Positions 1 to 7,363 of a stretch of DNA of 64,000 nt are shown in pieces. Position numbers and translations under genes: made by a program. The stretch is from assembly GCF_034931125.1 (NCBI RefSeq), contig NZ_JAYGHM010000031.1, forward strand, positions 26,784 to 90,783. The letters are read 5' to 3'. This stretch comes from Rivularia sp034931125 (GTDB lineage Bacteria > Cyanobacteriota > Cyanobacteriia > Cyanobacteriales > Nostocaceae). The notes beneath the pieces are model-generated. The model had not been told where the DNA came from, did not search any database, and saw only the letters and a list, made by a program, of their open reading frames with translations. Every line of letters starts with the position of its first letter. Positions within the stretch are counted from its first letter, which is position 1.

Positions 1-1075
1 CAATGACTACAGCATCGCTTTCTTGAGTAATTGGGTCGCGACTAAAAGCAACACCAGAAAAGACCCCTTGGACTTGTTGTTGAATCAACACAGCCATTGC
101 AGCTTCTTTTAAATTGCGATCGCGACGATACTGAACTGCGGCTGGATGTTCGTAGGAAGCACGAACTGTATCAATAGCTTGTTGTAAACCTAATTTTGTA
201 GTTACGTTCAAAACAGTTTCATACTGTCCTGCTGCGGAAGATTCTTCGGTATCTTCTCCTAAAGCTGAAGAACGTACTGCTAGGGGAGATAAATCTGATG
301 GTTGAAGATAGTCTATCAACATTTGGGGTTCATCCATCGGAGTCAGCACCCAACCTTTAGGAACTGGATAACCAATACGCTTCATTTCTGAAGACCTAGC
401 TGCTTTATTTCCGACAATTGCAGCATCCAATTCATCATCTAAAGAAAGAATTTTTTGTTCGCCGCGTAGTAATTGAAACATCGCCTGGGACTCTGGTTTG
501 GCTTCGGATGCTTTTAAATCTAAATCATCGGGAATCTGTTGGTAAATCCAGCCAAGCAACATTGCTAAGACAATCGCTGCCAAAATTTGCGGGAAATCAT
601 CAAAATGCAGTATTGCTACAATTAGCGGAAATAAAACCAATACTCCATATTTTGCTAATTCCTTAGAACGCAAAAGCAGAAAGCTGATGCTACCAACTAA
701 GAATACAAAAGCTGCTGCCATCGGGTCATGTACCGCGAACCCCCAGACAACGTTAGTAGTTCCAGCACCTTTTCCCATCAAGAATCGACCTATAACCAAG
801 GCAATTAAAGCAATTAATTCCCAGTAGGAACCATTGCCAAAAAAAGCACGAGCCATTAGAACCGCGAGAACTCCCTTCAGAGCTTCCGATAGAACAGCGA
901 GAACTCCTACCAAGGTTCCACCGTGGTAAAAAGCAGCACTAACACCGATATTACCAGTCCCGATTTCCGCCAACCGACGCTTTGCTAAAGCATTGGTAAT
1001 CCAGGAAATGACTGGCAATCCTCCCAAGATGGGGCAGAAAATAAAAACAACTAAAGCACCCCAAAGTTCAAGCAT
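1..1075 (-). CDS. PlsY-like / PEP-synthase N-domain fusion protein (partial, 3' end outside window)
   Basis: I translated this by hand from an ATG at 1075 down to the left edge (358 codons, no stop). The first ~200 residues are hydrophobic with several membrane segments and carry PlsY-type acyl-phosphate:glycerol-3-phosphate acyltransferase motifs: GTGNIGVSAAFYHGG (family GSGNIGATN), a following ALKG, and GKGAGT. From about residue 235 the protein becomes soluble and resembles the ATP-grasp nucleotide-binding domain of PEP synthase/pyruvate phosphate dikinase: a K-A-A sequence with SSEMKRIGYPVPKGWVLT, then LAVRSSALGEDTEESSAAGQ and GVFSGVAFSRDPIT. The arrangement couples a membrane acyltransferase-like domain to a dikinase-type domain; what it phosphorylates or acylates is not evident. 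The rest of the gene, including any phosphohistidine and PEP-binding domains, is not visible. Confidence 0.8.
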   Translation of the reverse strand, partial: MLELWGALVVFIFCPILGGLPVISWITNALAKRRLAEIGTGNIGVSAAFYHGGTLVGVLAVLSEALKGVLAVLMARAFFGNGSYWELIALIALVIGRFLMGKGAGTTNVVWGFAVHDPMAAAFVFLVGSISFLLLRSKELAKYGVLVLFPLIVAILHFDDFPQILAAIVLAMLLGWIYQQIPDDLDLKASEAKPESQAMFQLLRGEQKILSLDDELDAAIVGNKAARSSEMKRIGYPVPKGWVLTPMDEPQMLIDYLQPSDLSPLAVRSSALGEDTEESSAAGQYETVLNVTTKLGLQQAIDTVRASYEHPAAVQYRRDRNLKEAAMAVLIQQQVQGVFSGVAFSRDPITQESDAVVI

Positions 1076-1328
1076 ATGATTGTTTGGTTTCTCTTCAATC
1101 TAAAATTCCTGTTTTAGATTTGGATAACGGACTAAGGGGCAATGATAGTATAATTTGTACCCCTTAGAATCCTACATAAGCTAAAAATGAATTGCTACTG
1201 ATAAACAAGAATTCATAATTATTTTTGTGTTCCCACTCAAATTTCTACAAAGAAGTAAGTAAAAATTGAGTTGGTTTTACTCATCAGTAATACATTTAAC
1301 CGCCATTATTCTGGAGGAGCTTCGTTTA

Positions 1329-1469
1329 TTAGTTTACCGTGTAAGCCACCTGTAACGCCCAAAAGATCAGTAATGCGATTGAACCCAGAAGCAGAACGGT
1401 AGAAATAATTACAGCTTTAGGAGTATCCGCACCCTTAAACTTCATGATTCCTCGATTTAAGTCGGACAT
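1329..1469 (-). CDS. 46-residue single-span membrane protein, unknown function
   Basis: A short open frame starts MSDLNRGIMKFKGADTPKA, followed by one transmembrane helix (about residues 19-40) and ends AYTVN. A strong ribosome-binding site (AGGGAGGA) sits about 9 bases upstream of the ATG, which together with the coherent soluble-head/single-helix design argues that this is a real gene despite its length. Small single-helix proteins of this kind are often accessory subunits of photosynthetic or respiratory complexes in cyanobacteria, but I do not recognise it as a specific Psb, Psa, Pet or Ndh subunit. It lies upstream of the PlsY-like fusion gene on the same strand, separated by about 250 bases. 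Confidence 0.7.
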   Translation of the reverse strand: MSDLNRGIMKFKGADTPKAVIISTVLLLGSIALLIFWALQVAYTVN

Positions 1470-2014
1470 AACAAGTAATCCTCCCTTATTAATTTCAGCG
1501 AAACTATCCGCCTTGATTGTAGTGCGTTACTTGTTATATAAGCAGATATAAGTAAAACATTCTGATTACAATTTCCTTAAGAAAAGTAAACAAGATTGCC
1601 CTGGACTAAATTATTGGCGATCGCAACATCAGGAATTTGACAGGTCAAAGGTCAAAGGTCAAAGGTTAGTATAAAATAACTCCTAACTNNNNNNNNNNNN
1701 NNNNNNNNNNNNNNNNNNNNNNNNNNNNNNNNNNNNNNNNNNNNNNNNNNNNNNNNNNNNNNNNNNNNNNNNNNNNNNNNNNNNNNNNNNNNNNNNNNNN
1801 NNNNNNNNNNAACTCCCTAATATATTCTTCCAGGATGGGCTTTTGCCTGTCCTTTTTTGATTTTAAGCAGACTTAAATAAGTTAATATTGGTCGATGAGA
1901 CATCTTACTAGGCATCATATTAATGTCTTGTGGGGGACGTATTCCTGGTTGTAAAAAGCTAAGAAATTTCAGAAAAGCTTGTCCTAAACACTTATTAAGA
2001 TCGAGCCAAAGTGC
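1470..2014. other. Intergenic stretch with STRR, N run and terminator-like hairpin
   Basis: No gene is visible. It holds a GGTCAAA heptamer array (about 1642-1665), a run of N from 1689 to 1810, and a terminator-like hairpin at 1832-1858. The remainder up to corA is AT-rich and I see nothing recognisable in it. Confidence 0.6.
1832..1858 (+). terminator. Rho-independent-type terminator on + strand
   Basis: AGGATGGGC, a TTTT loop, then GCCTGTCCT gives nine consecutive pairs (two of them G-U), followed by a T run. It would end a + strand transcript arriving from the masked stretch, where no gene can be read. Confidence 0.5.
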
Positions 2015-3157
2015 ATGATTAAAAAATTATTTCATCCTACTCCCCCAGTAAATGAACCCTACGAAGAAGATTTCTATCACCATCCGGGAACGCTACCGGG
2101 AACTCTTAATATTGATATCGACGCACCACAAACTAAGATTTCCCTAATTGATTACAATCAAAATAAAGTTATTTCTAAGAGAATTACTGTACCAGAAGAT
2201 TGTGCTGCATACTTAGAAACTGAATCAGTTTCTTGGGTTGATGTTGCGGGTTTAGGTAACACAAGTATTTTGCAACGAATTGGCAAAGTTTTTGAACTGC
2301 ATCCCTTGGTTTTGGAAGACGTGGTGAATGTTCCAGAACGTCCGAAAATAGAAAATTATGAAGACCAATTAGTAATAATTTCTCGGATGGTGATGCCGAC
2401 AGCAAATAGTGATGGCTTTCACAGCGAACAGGTAAGCTTTGTTTTGGGAAAGAATTATCTGTTGACAGTCCAGGAAGAACCTAACTTTGATTGCTTTGAC
2501 CCAGTACGCTTGAGAATTCGCAACAATAAAGGTATTATCCGCAAGCAGGGAGCCGATTATTTAACTTATACTCTTTTAGATGCAATCATTGATGGCTTTT
2601 TCCCCGTACTCGAAGATTATGGGGAACGCATTGAAGATTTAGAAGACGAAGTAATCGTAAATCCAACCCGAAAAACACTGCAAAAAATTTATCGAATTAG
2701 ACGAGAATTGTTACAATTACGTCGTGCTATATGGCCCCAGCGTAGTGCCATCAATGCTTTAATTCGGGACAGTAACGAACTGATTGGTGAGGAGGTAAGA
2801 ATTTATCTAAGAGATTGTTACGATCATGCGGTACAAGTTATGGATATGGTCGAAACTTACCGAGAACTTGCATCGGGGTTGATGGACGTATATCTTTCAG
2901 CAGTCAGCAATAAAATGAACGAAATAATGAAATTACTCACAGTATTTTCGTGGATTTTCTTACCATTAACTTTTATTGCTGGATTATACGGGATGAACTT
3001 TGAATATATGCCCGGTTTAAAAACACGCTGGGGTTTTTGGTTTTGCGTGGCTGTAATGCTCGCGATCGCTGGTGGTTTGTTATTGTTTTTCCGGTGGAGT
3101 GGTTGGCTCGAAAGCCCTGCCACTCTTAAAGATGTTCGAGGTGAGCGAAAATTTTAG
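2015..3157 (+). CDS. corA: CorA-family magnesium/cobalt transporter
   Basis: The 380-residue product matches CorA in length and layout: a long acidic cytoplasmic N-terminal domain (including IENYEDQLVIISRMV), a helical stalk rich in RR(E/A)LLQLRR and PQRSAINAL, and two C-terminal membrane helices. The diagnostic loop motif YGMNFEYMPG is present with GMN at about residues 326-328, at the end of the first helix. CorA proteins form pentameric inner-membrane channels for Mg2+ (also Co2+/Ni2+). The C-terminus is unusually long after the second helix compared with the short basic tail of many CorAs. No strong Shine-Dalgarno sequence precedes the chosen ATG, as is common in cyanobacteria. The next gene begins 18 bases after the stop and may be co-transcribed. 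Confidence 0.95.
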   Translation: MIKKLFHPTPPVNEPYEEDFYHHPGTLPGTLNIDIDAPQTKISLIDYNQNKVISKRITVPEDCAAYLETESVSWVDVAGLGNTSILQRIGKVFELHPLVLEDVVNVPERPKIENYEDQLVIISRMVMPTANSDGFHSEQVSFVLGKNYLLTVQEEPNFDCFDPVRLRIRNNKGIIRKQGADYLTYTLLDAIIDGFFPVLEDYGERIEDLEDEVIVNPTRKTLQKIYRIRRELLQLRRAIWPQRSAINALIRDSNELIGEEVRIYLRDCYDHAVQVMDMVETYRELASGLMDVYLSAVSNKMNEIMKLLTVFSWIFLPLTFIAGLYGMNFEYMPGLKTRWGFWFCVAVMLAIAGGLLLFFRWSGWLESPATLKDVRGERKF

Positions 3158-3175
3158 GGGGTTACATTTAAATAA

Positions 3176-3898
3176 ATGCAAGACACGACGAGTAATAATC
3201 CTAATCTACTTGTGCTAACGCTTTATATCATCGGCGTTAGTTATGTTTTCAACTTAATGGTTGAATCAATCGCAGATCAAATAAAATTTGCATTTGATAG
3301 CGCAACTGTTAATCAACAATTAAAAGAACAAGAACTCGATGATAAAGTGACTATCGCCTTCAAACTATCGCCTTCTTACGATATTGATGGTCTAAAGGAC
3401 TTCTTACTTATCCTTAGCAATAAATCAGATAATGTTGCTGTATATGTTGACTGGGACAACTGTTCTTTTGTTGTAAAACACAAAAATGTATCGCGTCGAG
3501 TAATTCGCAAATCACCTAACTTATCTCGCGATTTAGCTGTACCGCAAACCCCTAGTCTGGTTGCTCCGACTCAAAACCTCGTGCAAAGTATTACTGCTGA
3601 AGACGTATTTGCGCGAGACCAAGAAACCGGAACATATGAAGCAAAAAAAGCTTTAGTTGATATAGCTGGACTCAAAAGTAGTCCTTTGAGAGCGCAAAGA
3701 AAGTTATACAAAAATTTTATCAGCAGAAGACAACAATTAGAATGTTCTCTTCAGTTGGCACTGAGATTTTCAGAACTTCCCGTAGGTTTAGTCCCCGGTC
3801 AAAATATTCCTCCCATGTCTATTATTACTTGTCCTTTTACAATTAGAAAACTACCTTGGACTTATGCTTTCCCTTGGAATAAAAAGAGAAAATCTTAA
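3176..3898 (+). CDS. Membrane-anchored protein of unknown function
   Basis: The 240-residue product begins with a hydrophobic stretch (about residues 10-28, NLLVLTLYIIGVSYVFNLMV) that could be an uncleaved signal anchor, followed by a soluble region with a short beta-rich part (SDNVAVYVDWDNCSFVVK) and a basic C-terminus. I do not recognise a characterised domain. It follows corA by 18 bases on the same strand, so the two are likely one operon. Its stop codon overlaps the -35 box of the RNase P RNA promoter that starts directly downstream. Confidence 0.7.
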   Translation: MQDTTSNNPNLLVLTLYIIGVSYVFNLMVESIADQIKFAFDSATVNQQLKEQELDDKVTIAFKLSPSYDIDGLKDFLLILSNKSDNVAVYVDWDNCSFVVKHKNVSRRVIRKSPNLSRDLAVPQTPSLVAPTQNLVQSITAEDVFARDQETGTYEAKKALVDIAGLKSSPLRAQRKLYKNFISRRQQLECSLQLALRFSELPVGLVPGQNIPPMSIITCPFTIRKLPWTYAFPWNKKRKS

Positions 3899-3922
3899 CA
3901 TCATACAAGTCTAAACTAGAAT
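3895..3922 (+). promoter_or_regulatory. Putative rnpB promoter
   Basis: TTAACA (3895-3900), a 16-base spacer and TAGAAT (3917-3922) lie 6-7 bases before the expected 5' end of RNase P RNA. The -35 box overlaps the stop codon of the preceding gene. Confidence 0.5.
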
Positions 3923-3927
3923 ATTAA

Positions 3928-4419
3928 GAGAGAGTAGGCGAGGCGGTTGCAAATTAGTTTTTTGAAGCTAATTTGAGGAAAGTCCGGGCTTCCCAAAGAC
4001 CAAACTTGCTGGGTAACGCCCAGTGCGTGCGAGCGTGAGGATAGTGCCACAGAAAAATACCGCCAATCGATTTTAGATTTTAAGGACACTGCGTTGCCGA
4101 GGTTCCCTCGGTTGTAGCAAGTGTCCGGAATTTTGGCTTTTGGATTCAATCTAAAATCCAAAATCGCAAATCCGGAATTGTTTGGTAAGGGTGCAAAGGT
4201 GAGGTAAGAGCTCACCAGCAGTATCGAGAGGTACTGGCTCGGTAAACCCCGGTTGGAAGCAAGGTGAGAGGAACTAAGGTTGGTCTTTTACCAGTTCCGT
4301 TTTTGAGAGCCGCTTGAGGCGTTTGGTAACAAGCGTCCCAGATAGATAACTGCCCTAGAAATGTAGAAAGTATCTTTTTACATGACTAGAACAGAACCCG
4401 GCTTATGTCCGACTCTCTC
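3928..4419 (+). ncRNA. rnpB: RNase P RNA (type A, cyanobacterial)
   Basis: The conserved cores of bacterial RNase P RNA are all present in order: GAGGAAAGTCCGGGCTTCCC, CTTGCTGGGTAACGCCCAGT, GTGCCACAGAAAAATACCGCC, GGTAAGGGTGCAAAGGTG, CTCGGTAAACCCCGGTTGG, GAGAGCCGCTTGAGGCGTTT and near the 3' end ACAGAACCCGGCTTATGTCC. The ends pair as helix P1 (AGAGAGT at 3929-3935 with ACTCTCT at 4412-4418), which sets the limits. A T run follows (4424-4431). The RNA removes 5' leaders from tRNA and tmRNA precursors. The P12 helix is expanded by about 100 bases that include heptanucleotide repeat copies pairing with each other (4068-4082 with 4152-4166). Confidence 0.95.
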
Positions 4420-4436
4420 CCCCTTTTTTTTGAAGA

Positions 4437-4576
4437 CAAGGGGATGGGAGGACAAGGGGATGGAGGGACAAGGGGATGGGGAGATGGGGAGATGGGGAGA
4501 TAATTACCCATTACCCATTACCAATTACCAATTACCAATTACCCATCCCCCATGCCCAATTGATCATTGACAATTG
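4437..4576. repeat. Heptanucleotide tandem repeats (STRR)
   Basis: Two arrays lie back to back: GGACAAGGGGATGG/ATGGGGAG-type units, then ATTACCC/ATTACCA units, ending in ATTGACAATTGATAATTG. Such arrays are typical of heterocystous cyanobacterial intergenic DNA. A 62-codon open frame across the end of rnpB and this array is repeat-derived. Confidence 0.8.
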
Positions 4577-4589
4577 ATAATTGTAAATA

Positions 4590-5309
4590 ATGTATGTGAT
4601 TTATCCGCGTCGTCAACGACAACTTGAAAGTTTGCTCAAAAAGCTGGGTCTATCAGCAAAGGAACCTTTGAAATGGGAATTGCTGGACTTAGCGCTGACT
4701 CATCCGTCTATTTCTGAGTCGGCAAATTACGAACAACTTGAGTTTGTTGGAGATGCAGTGGTACGTCTGGTGGCTGCTCTGGTTCTGTGGGAAGATTTTC
4801 ACGATCGCAAGGTCGGTGATTTTGCCGCAATTCGTTCTGTATTAGTTAGCGATCGCGTTCTTGCTCAATTAGCTAGTCATTACGGTTTGGAATTACATTT
4901 ATTGGTTGCTAGTAGTGCTTATGGAGATAAAGCAGGACAAGAATCTAGACTTGCTGATGCTTTTGAAGCGGTTTTAGGTGCGCTTTATCTAAGTACCAAT
5001 AATTTAGATCTGATTCGTCCTTGGTTAGATCCTCATTTCAAAAAACTTGCCACAGAAATCAGCTTAGACCCAGCGAGACAAAACTATAAAGCTGCTTTAC
5101 AAGAATGGACTCAAGGACAATATAAAACTTTACCCGAATATCGCGTTACTCAACTCGCTTCACCTCAACACAATCAGGAACGCTTCATTGCTGAGGTTTG
5201 GCTGCACGATCAAAAATTAGGTGAAGGTAAAGGACGTTCGATTAAAGCTGCCGAGCAATCTGCTGCGAAAGTAGCTTTTTTTGCAATCGATCAAAGTAAA
5301 AATACTTGA
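4590..5309 (+). CDS. rnc: Ribonuclease III
   Basis: The 239-residue product has an RNase III catalytic domain (about 12-155) and a C-terminal double-stranded RNA-binding domain (about 165-232, ending KGRSIKAAEQSAAKVAFF). The signature is NYEQLEFVGDAVV with the acidic residues E48, E51 and D55, and the second catalytic pair is in LADAFEAVLGALYL (D123, E126), so the active site seems complete; a Val sits where many RNases III have a Glu in the EGD motif (here KVGDFAAIRS). RNase III cuts double-stranded RNA in rRNA precursors and structured mRNAs. It is a normal-length stand-alone enzyme. A second, very different RNase III protein is encoded at 62410-63570. The gene follows rnpB and its repeat tail. 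Confidence 0.95.
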   Translation: MYVIYPRRQRQLESLLKKLGLSAKEPLKWELLDLALTHPSISESANYEQLEFVGDAVVRLVAALVLWEDFHDRKVGDFAAIRSVLVSDRVLAQLASHYGLELHLLVASSAYGDKAGQESRLADAFEAVLGALYLSTNNLDLIRPWLDPHFKKLATEISLDPARQNYKAALQEWTQGQYKTLPEYRVTQLASPQHNQERFIAEVWLHDQKLGEGKGRSIKAAEQSAAKVAFFAIDQSKNT

Positions 5310-5371
5310 TTATCTACTGGACTCAAAGCATACAAGATAAAATTGGCTTGGTCAGTCATCTTGTATAACTA

Positions 5372-6412
5372 ATGATTAATTCAATAAAAATTGCCGTAGT
5401 TGGAGTTGGACGTTGGGGAGTTCATTTACTCCGAAATTTTGCAGCACATCCTGCTGTTAAAGTTGTTGCGGTAGTAGACCCAAATCCAGAATGCTTAACG
5501 AAGGTGCAACGGCAACATAACTTAGATAAAGATGTTTTATTTACTACCGATTGGCAAGAATTACAGCAATTACCTGAATTAAATGCAGTAGTAATTGCTA
5601 CTCCTGCCGTAACTCATTATTCCTTAATTGTGGACGCTTTAAATTGGGGTGTTCATGTTTTAGCAGAAAAACCTTTGACTCTCGATCCTGTAGAATGCCG
5701 TCAGCTATGCGATTTAGCAGAAAAACAGCAGTTGATTCTCATGGTAGATCACACCTATTTATTTCATCCAGCAGTAGAAAAAGGGCAAGCATTATTGCAA
5801 GCGGGTGCTGTGGGAGATTTACGCTACGGTTACGCAACACGCACCCATTTGGGTCCAGTGCGTCAAGATGTTGATTCGCTATGGGATTTAGCCATTCATG
5901 ATATTGCAATTTTCAATAGTTGGTTGGGAGAATTGCCTATTCTCGCTCAAGCAACAGGTAAAGTTTGGTTACAACAAGAATCGGTTTCCTCCCTCTCCGA
6001 TCTAGTCTGGGTAACATTAACATACCCATGTAGTTTCCAAGCATTGATTCATCTGTGCTGGCTCAATCCAGATAAACAGCGACGTTTGGGAGTTGTAGGT
6101 AGTCGCGGTAGCTTGATTTTTGACGAAATGTTAACTGATGCACCTTTGACACTGATGCAAGGGGAATTTGAGCGTCAACAAAATAGCTTTATCCCCGTCA
6201 ATCAACAGCGAAAAGTAGTAGAAATTGAAAAAGGGGAACCGTTACAGCGAGTTTGCAACACCTTTATTGAATGTATCGTTAAAAATACTCCTTCAACGCT
6301 ATCATCAGGTCGTGTCGGTACCGAGTTAGTACAGATTCTTAGCGCTCTTACCGAATCTCTGGAAGCAGGGGGGAAACTCATATCTTGTACCTACACCCAA
6401 TCATCAAATTAA
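5372..6412 (+). CDS. Gfo/Idh/MocA-family oxidoreductase
   Basis: The 346-residue product has an N-terminal Rossmann fold with VGVGRWGVHLLRNFA (about 10-24) for NAD(P) binding and the family motif AEKPLTLDP near residue 99, followed by a C-terminal alpha/beta dimerisation domain starting near 125. Family members reduce or oxidise sugars, inositols and related polyols; a possible catalytic DLAIHDIAIF segment (H-D) lies near residue 170. The substrate cannot be told from sequence. It starts 62 bases after rnc on the same strand. Confidence 0.9.
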   Translation: MINSIKIAVVGVGRWGVHLLRNFAAHPAVKVVAVVDPNPECLTKVQRQHNLDKDVLFTTDWQELQQLPELNAVVIATPAVTHYSLIVDALNWGVHVLAEKPLTLDPVECRQLCDLAEKQQLILMVDHTYLFHPAVEKGQALLQAGAVGDLRYGYATRTHLGPVRQDVDSLWDLAIHDIAIFNSWLGELPILAQATGKVWLQQESVSSLSDLVWVTLTYPCSFQALIHLCWLNPDKQRRLGVVGSRGSLIFDEMLTDAPLTLMQGEFERQQNSFIPVNQQRKVVEIEKGEPLQRVCNTFIECIVKNTPSTLSSGRVGTELVQILSALTESLEAGGKLISCTYTQSSN

Positions 6413-6481
6413 AACCTAACTTGTTTCTGTAAAAATAATCTTAAGTAATATATAAATGAGCAATTACGATTAAATCTAATT

Positions 6482-7093
6482 ATGAATCGTCCCCGGATTC
6501 TTCAACCCAACCAAACCTACACCTTTAGTAAATATTTTGAGTTATCTTTCTCCCTAGAAGACATTCTGACCGAACTTGGATGTAGTTACAATCGGGAAAG
6601 GTTGCAATTACCAACTGTTGATATTTCCGAAAACGCGATCGCACCCCTAACTTCTATAATTAATCGCAATCTCAAGCGGGTGAAATTAGTTAGTGAGGAT
6701 GCTCGCAAACAAGCAATTATTGCTCCCATTCTCCTAGAAATATGTGAAATTACCCAAACTCAATTAAATATTGAATACCCAATTAATATTAACGAACGAT
6801 TGCAAGGTCGTTTAGATTATTACATTGGTCAAGGTAAGGAACTATTAGTCATAGAAGCAAAACAAGCTGATTTAAATCGGGGATTCACTCAGCTTGCGGT
6901 TGAATTAATTGCTTTAGACCAATGGACGCAATCGGAAATACCAATTTTATACGGAGTAGTAACTACGGGAGAAGATTGGCGATTTGGTAGTTATAATCGT
7001 CAAAGTCAAGAAATTACTGAAGATTTGAAGCTATATCGAGTACCTGAAGAAATGACTATATTAGTAAATATTTTGGTAGGAATATTAAGTTAA
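6482..7093 (+). CDS. Predicted PD-(D/E)XK-fold protein, orphan (paralogue of 18666-19259)
   Basis: I do not know a characterised homologue for this 203-residue protein. Its second half contains the core of a PD-(D/E)XK nuclease: RLDYYIG with an acidic residue after a hydrophobic strand, then LLVIEAKQADLNRG (E-x-K) and a helix with a Gln (RGFTQLAVELIALDQW). The end is LYGVVTTGEDWRFGSYN. The same order (D, EAK, Q, YGVVTTGxxW) recurs in the protein at 18666-19259, which supports a family. No methyltransferase or helicase lies nearby, so a restriction role is not indicated. Family assignment is inference from motifs. Confidence 0.65.
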   Translation: MNRPRILQPNQTYTFSKYFELSFSLEDILTELGCSYNRERLQLPTVDISENAIAPLTSIINRNLKRVKLVSEDARKQAIIAPILLEICEITQTQLNIEYPININERLQGRLDYYIGQGKELLVIEAKQADLNRGFTQLAVELIALDQWTQSEIPILYGVVTTGEDWRFGSYNRQSQEITEDLKLYRVPEEMTILVNILVGILS

Positions 7094-7133
7094 ATTCTTC
7101 ACCGAGTAAAATTTTAAGGTCTGAGCAAGACGG

Positions 7134-7272
7134 NNNNNNNNNNNNNNNNNNNNNNNNNNNNNNNNNNNNNNNNNNNNNNNNNNNNNNNNNNNNNNNNNNN
7201 NNNNNNNNNNNNNNNNNNNNNNNNNNNNNNNNNNNNNNNNNNNNNNNNNNNNNNNNNNNNNNNNNNNNNNNN
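7134..7272. other. Run of N (gap or mask)
   Basis: 139 unresolved bases between CTGAGCAAGACGG and CTGCCCTTGC. No gene can be called across it. Confidence 0.9.
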
Positions 7273-7363
7273 CTGCCCTTGCATTAACAATATAAAATTC
7301 ATTTTATATGTTGTTTTCTACCTGGAAAAATTTGCATCCCAGTCATTTCTAACTCGAATTGCC

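Noticed and set aside
4382..4570. 62-codon + frame across the end of rnpB
   Set aside because: It overlaps the RNase P RNA 3' end and heptamer repeats; the C-terminus is made of repeat-derived residues.
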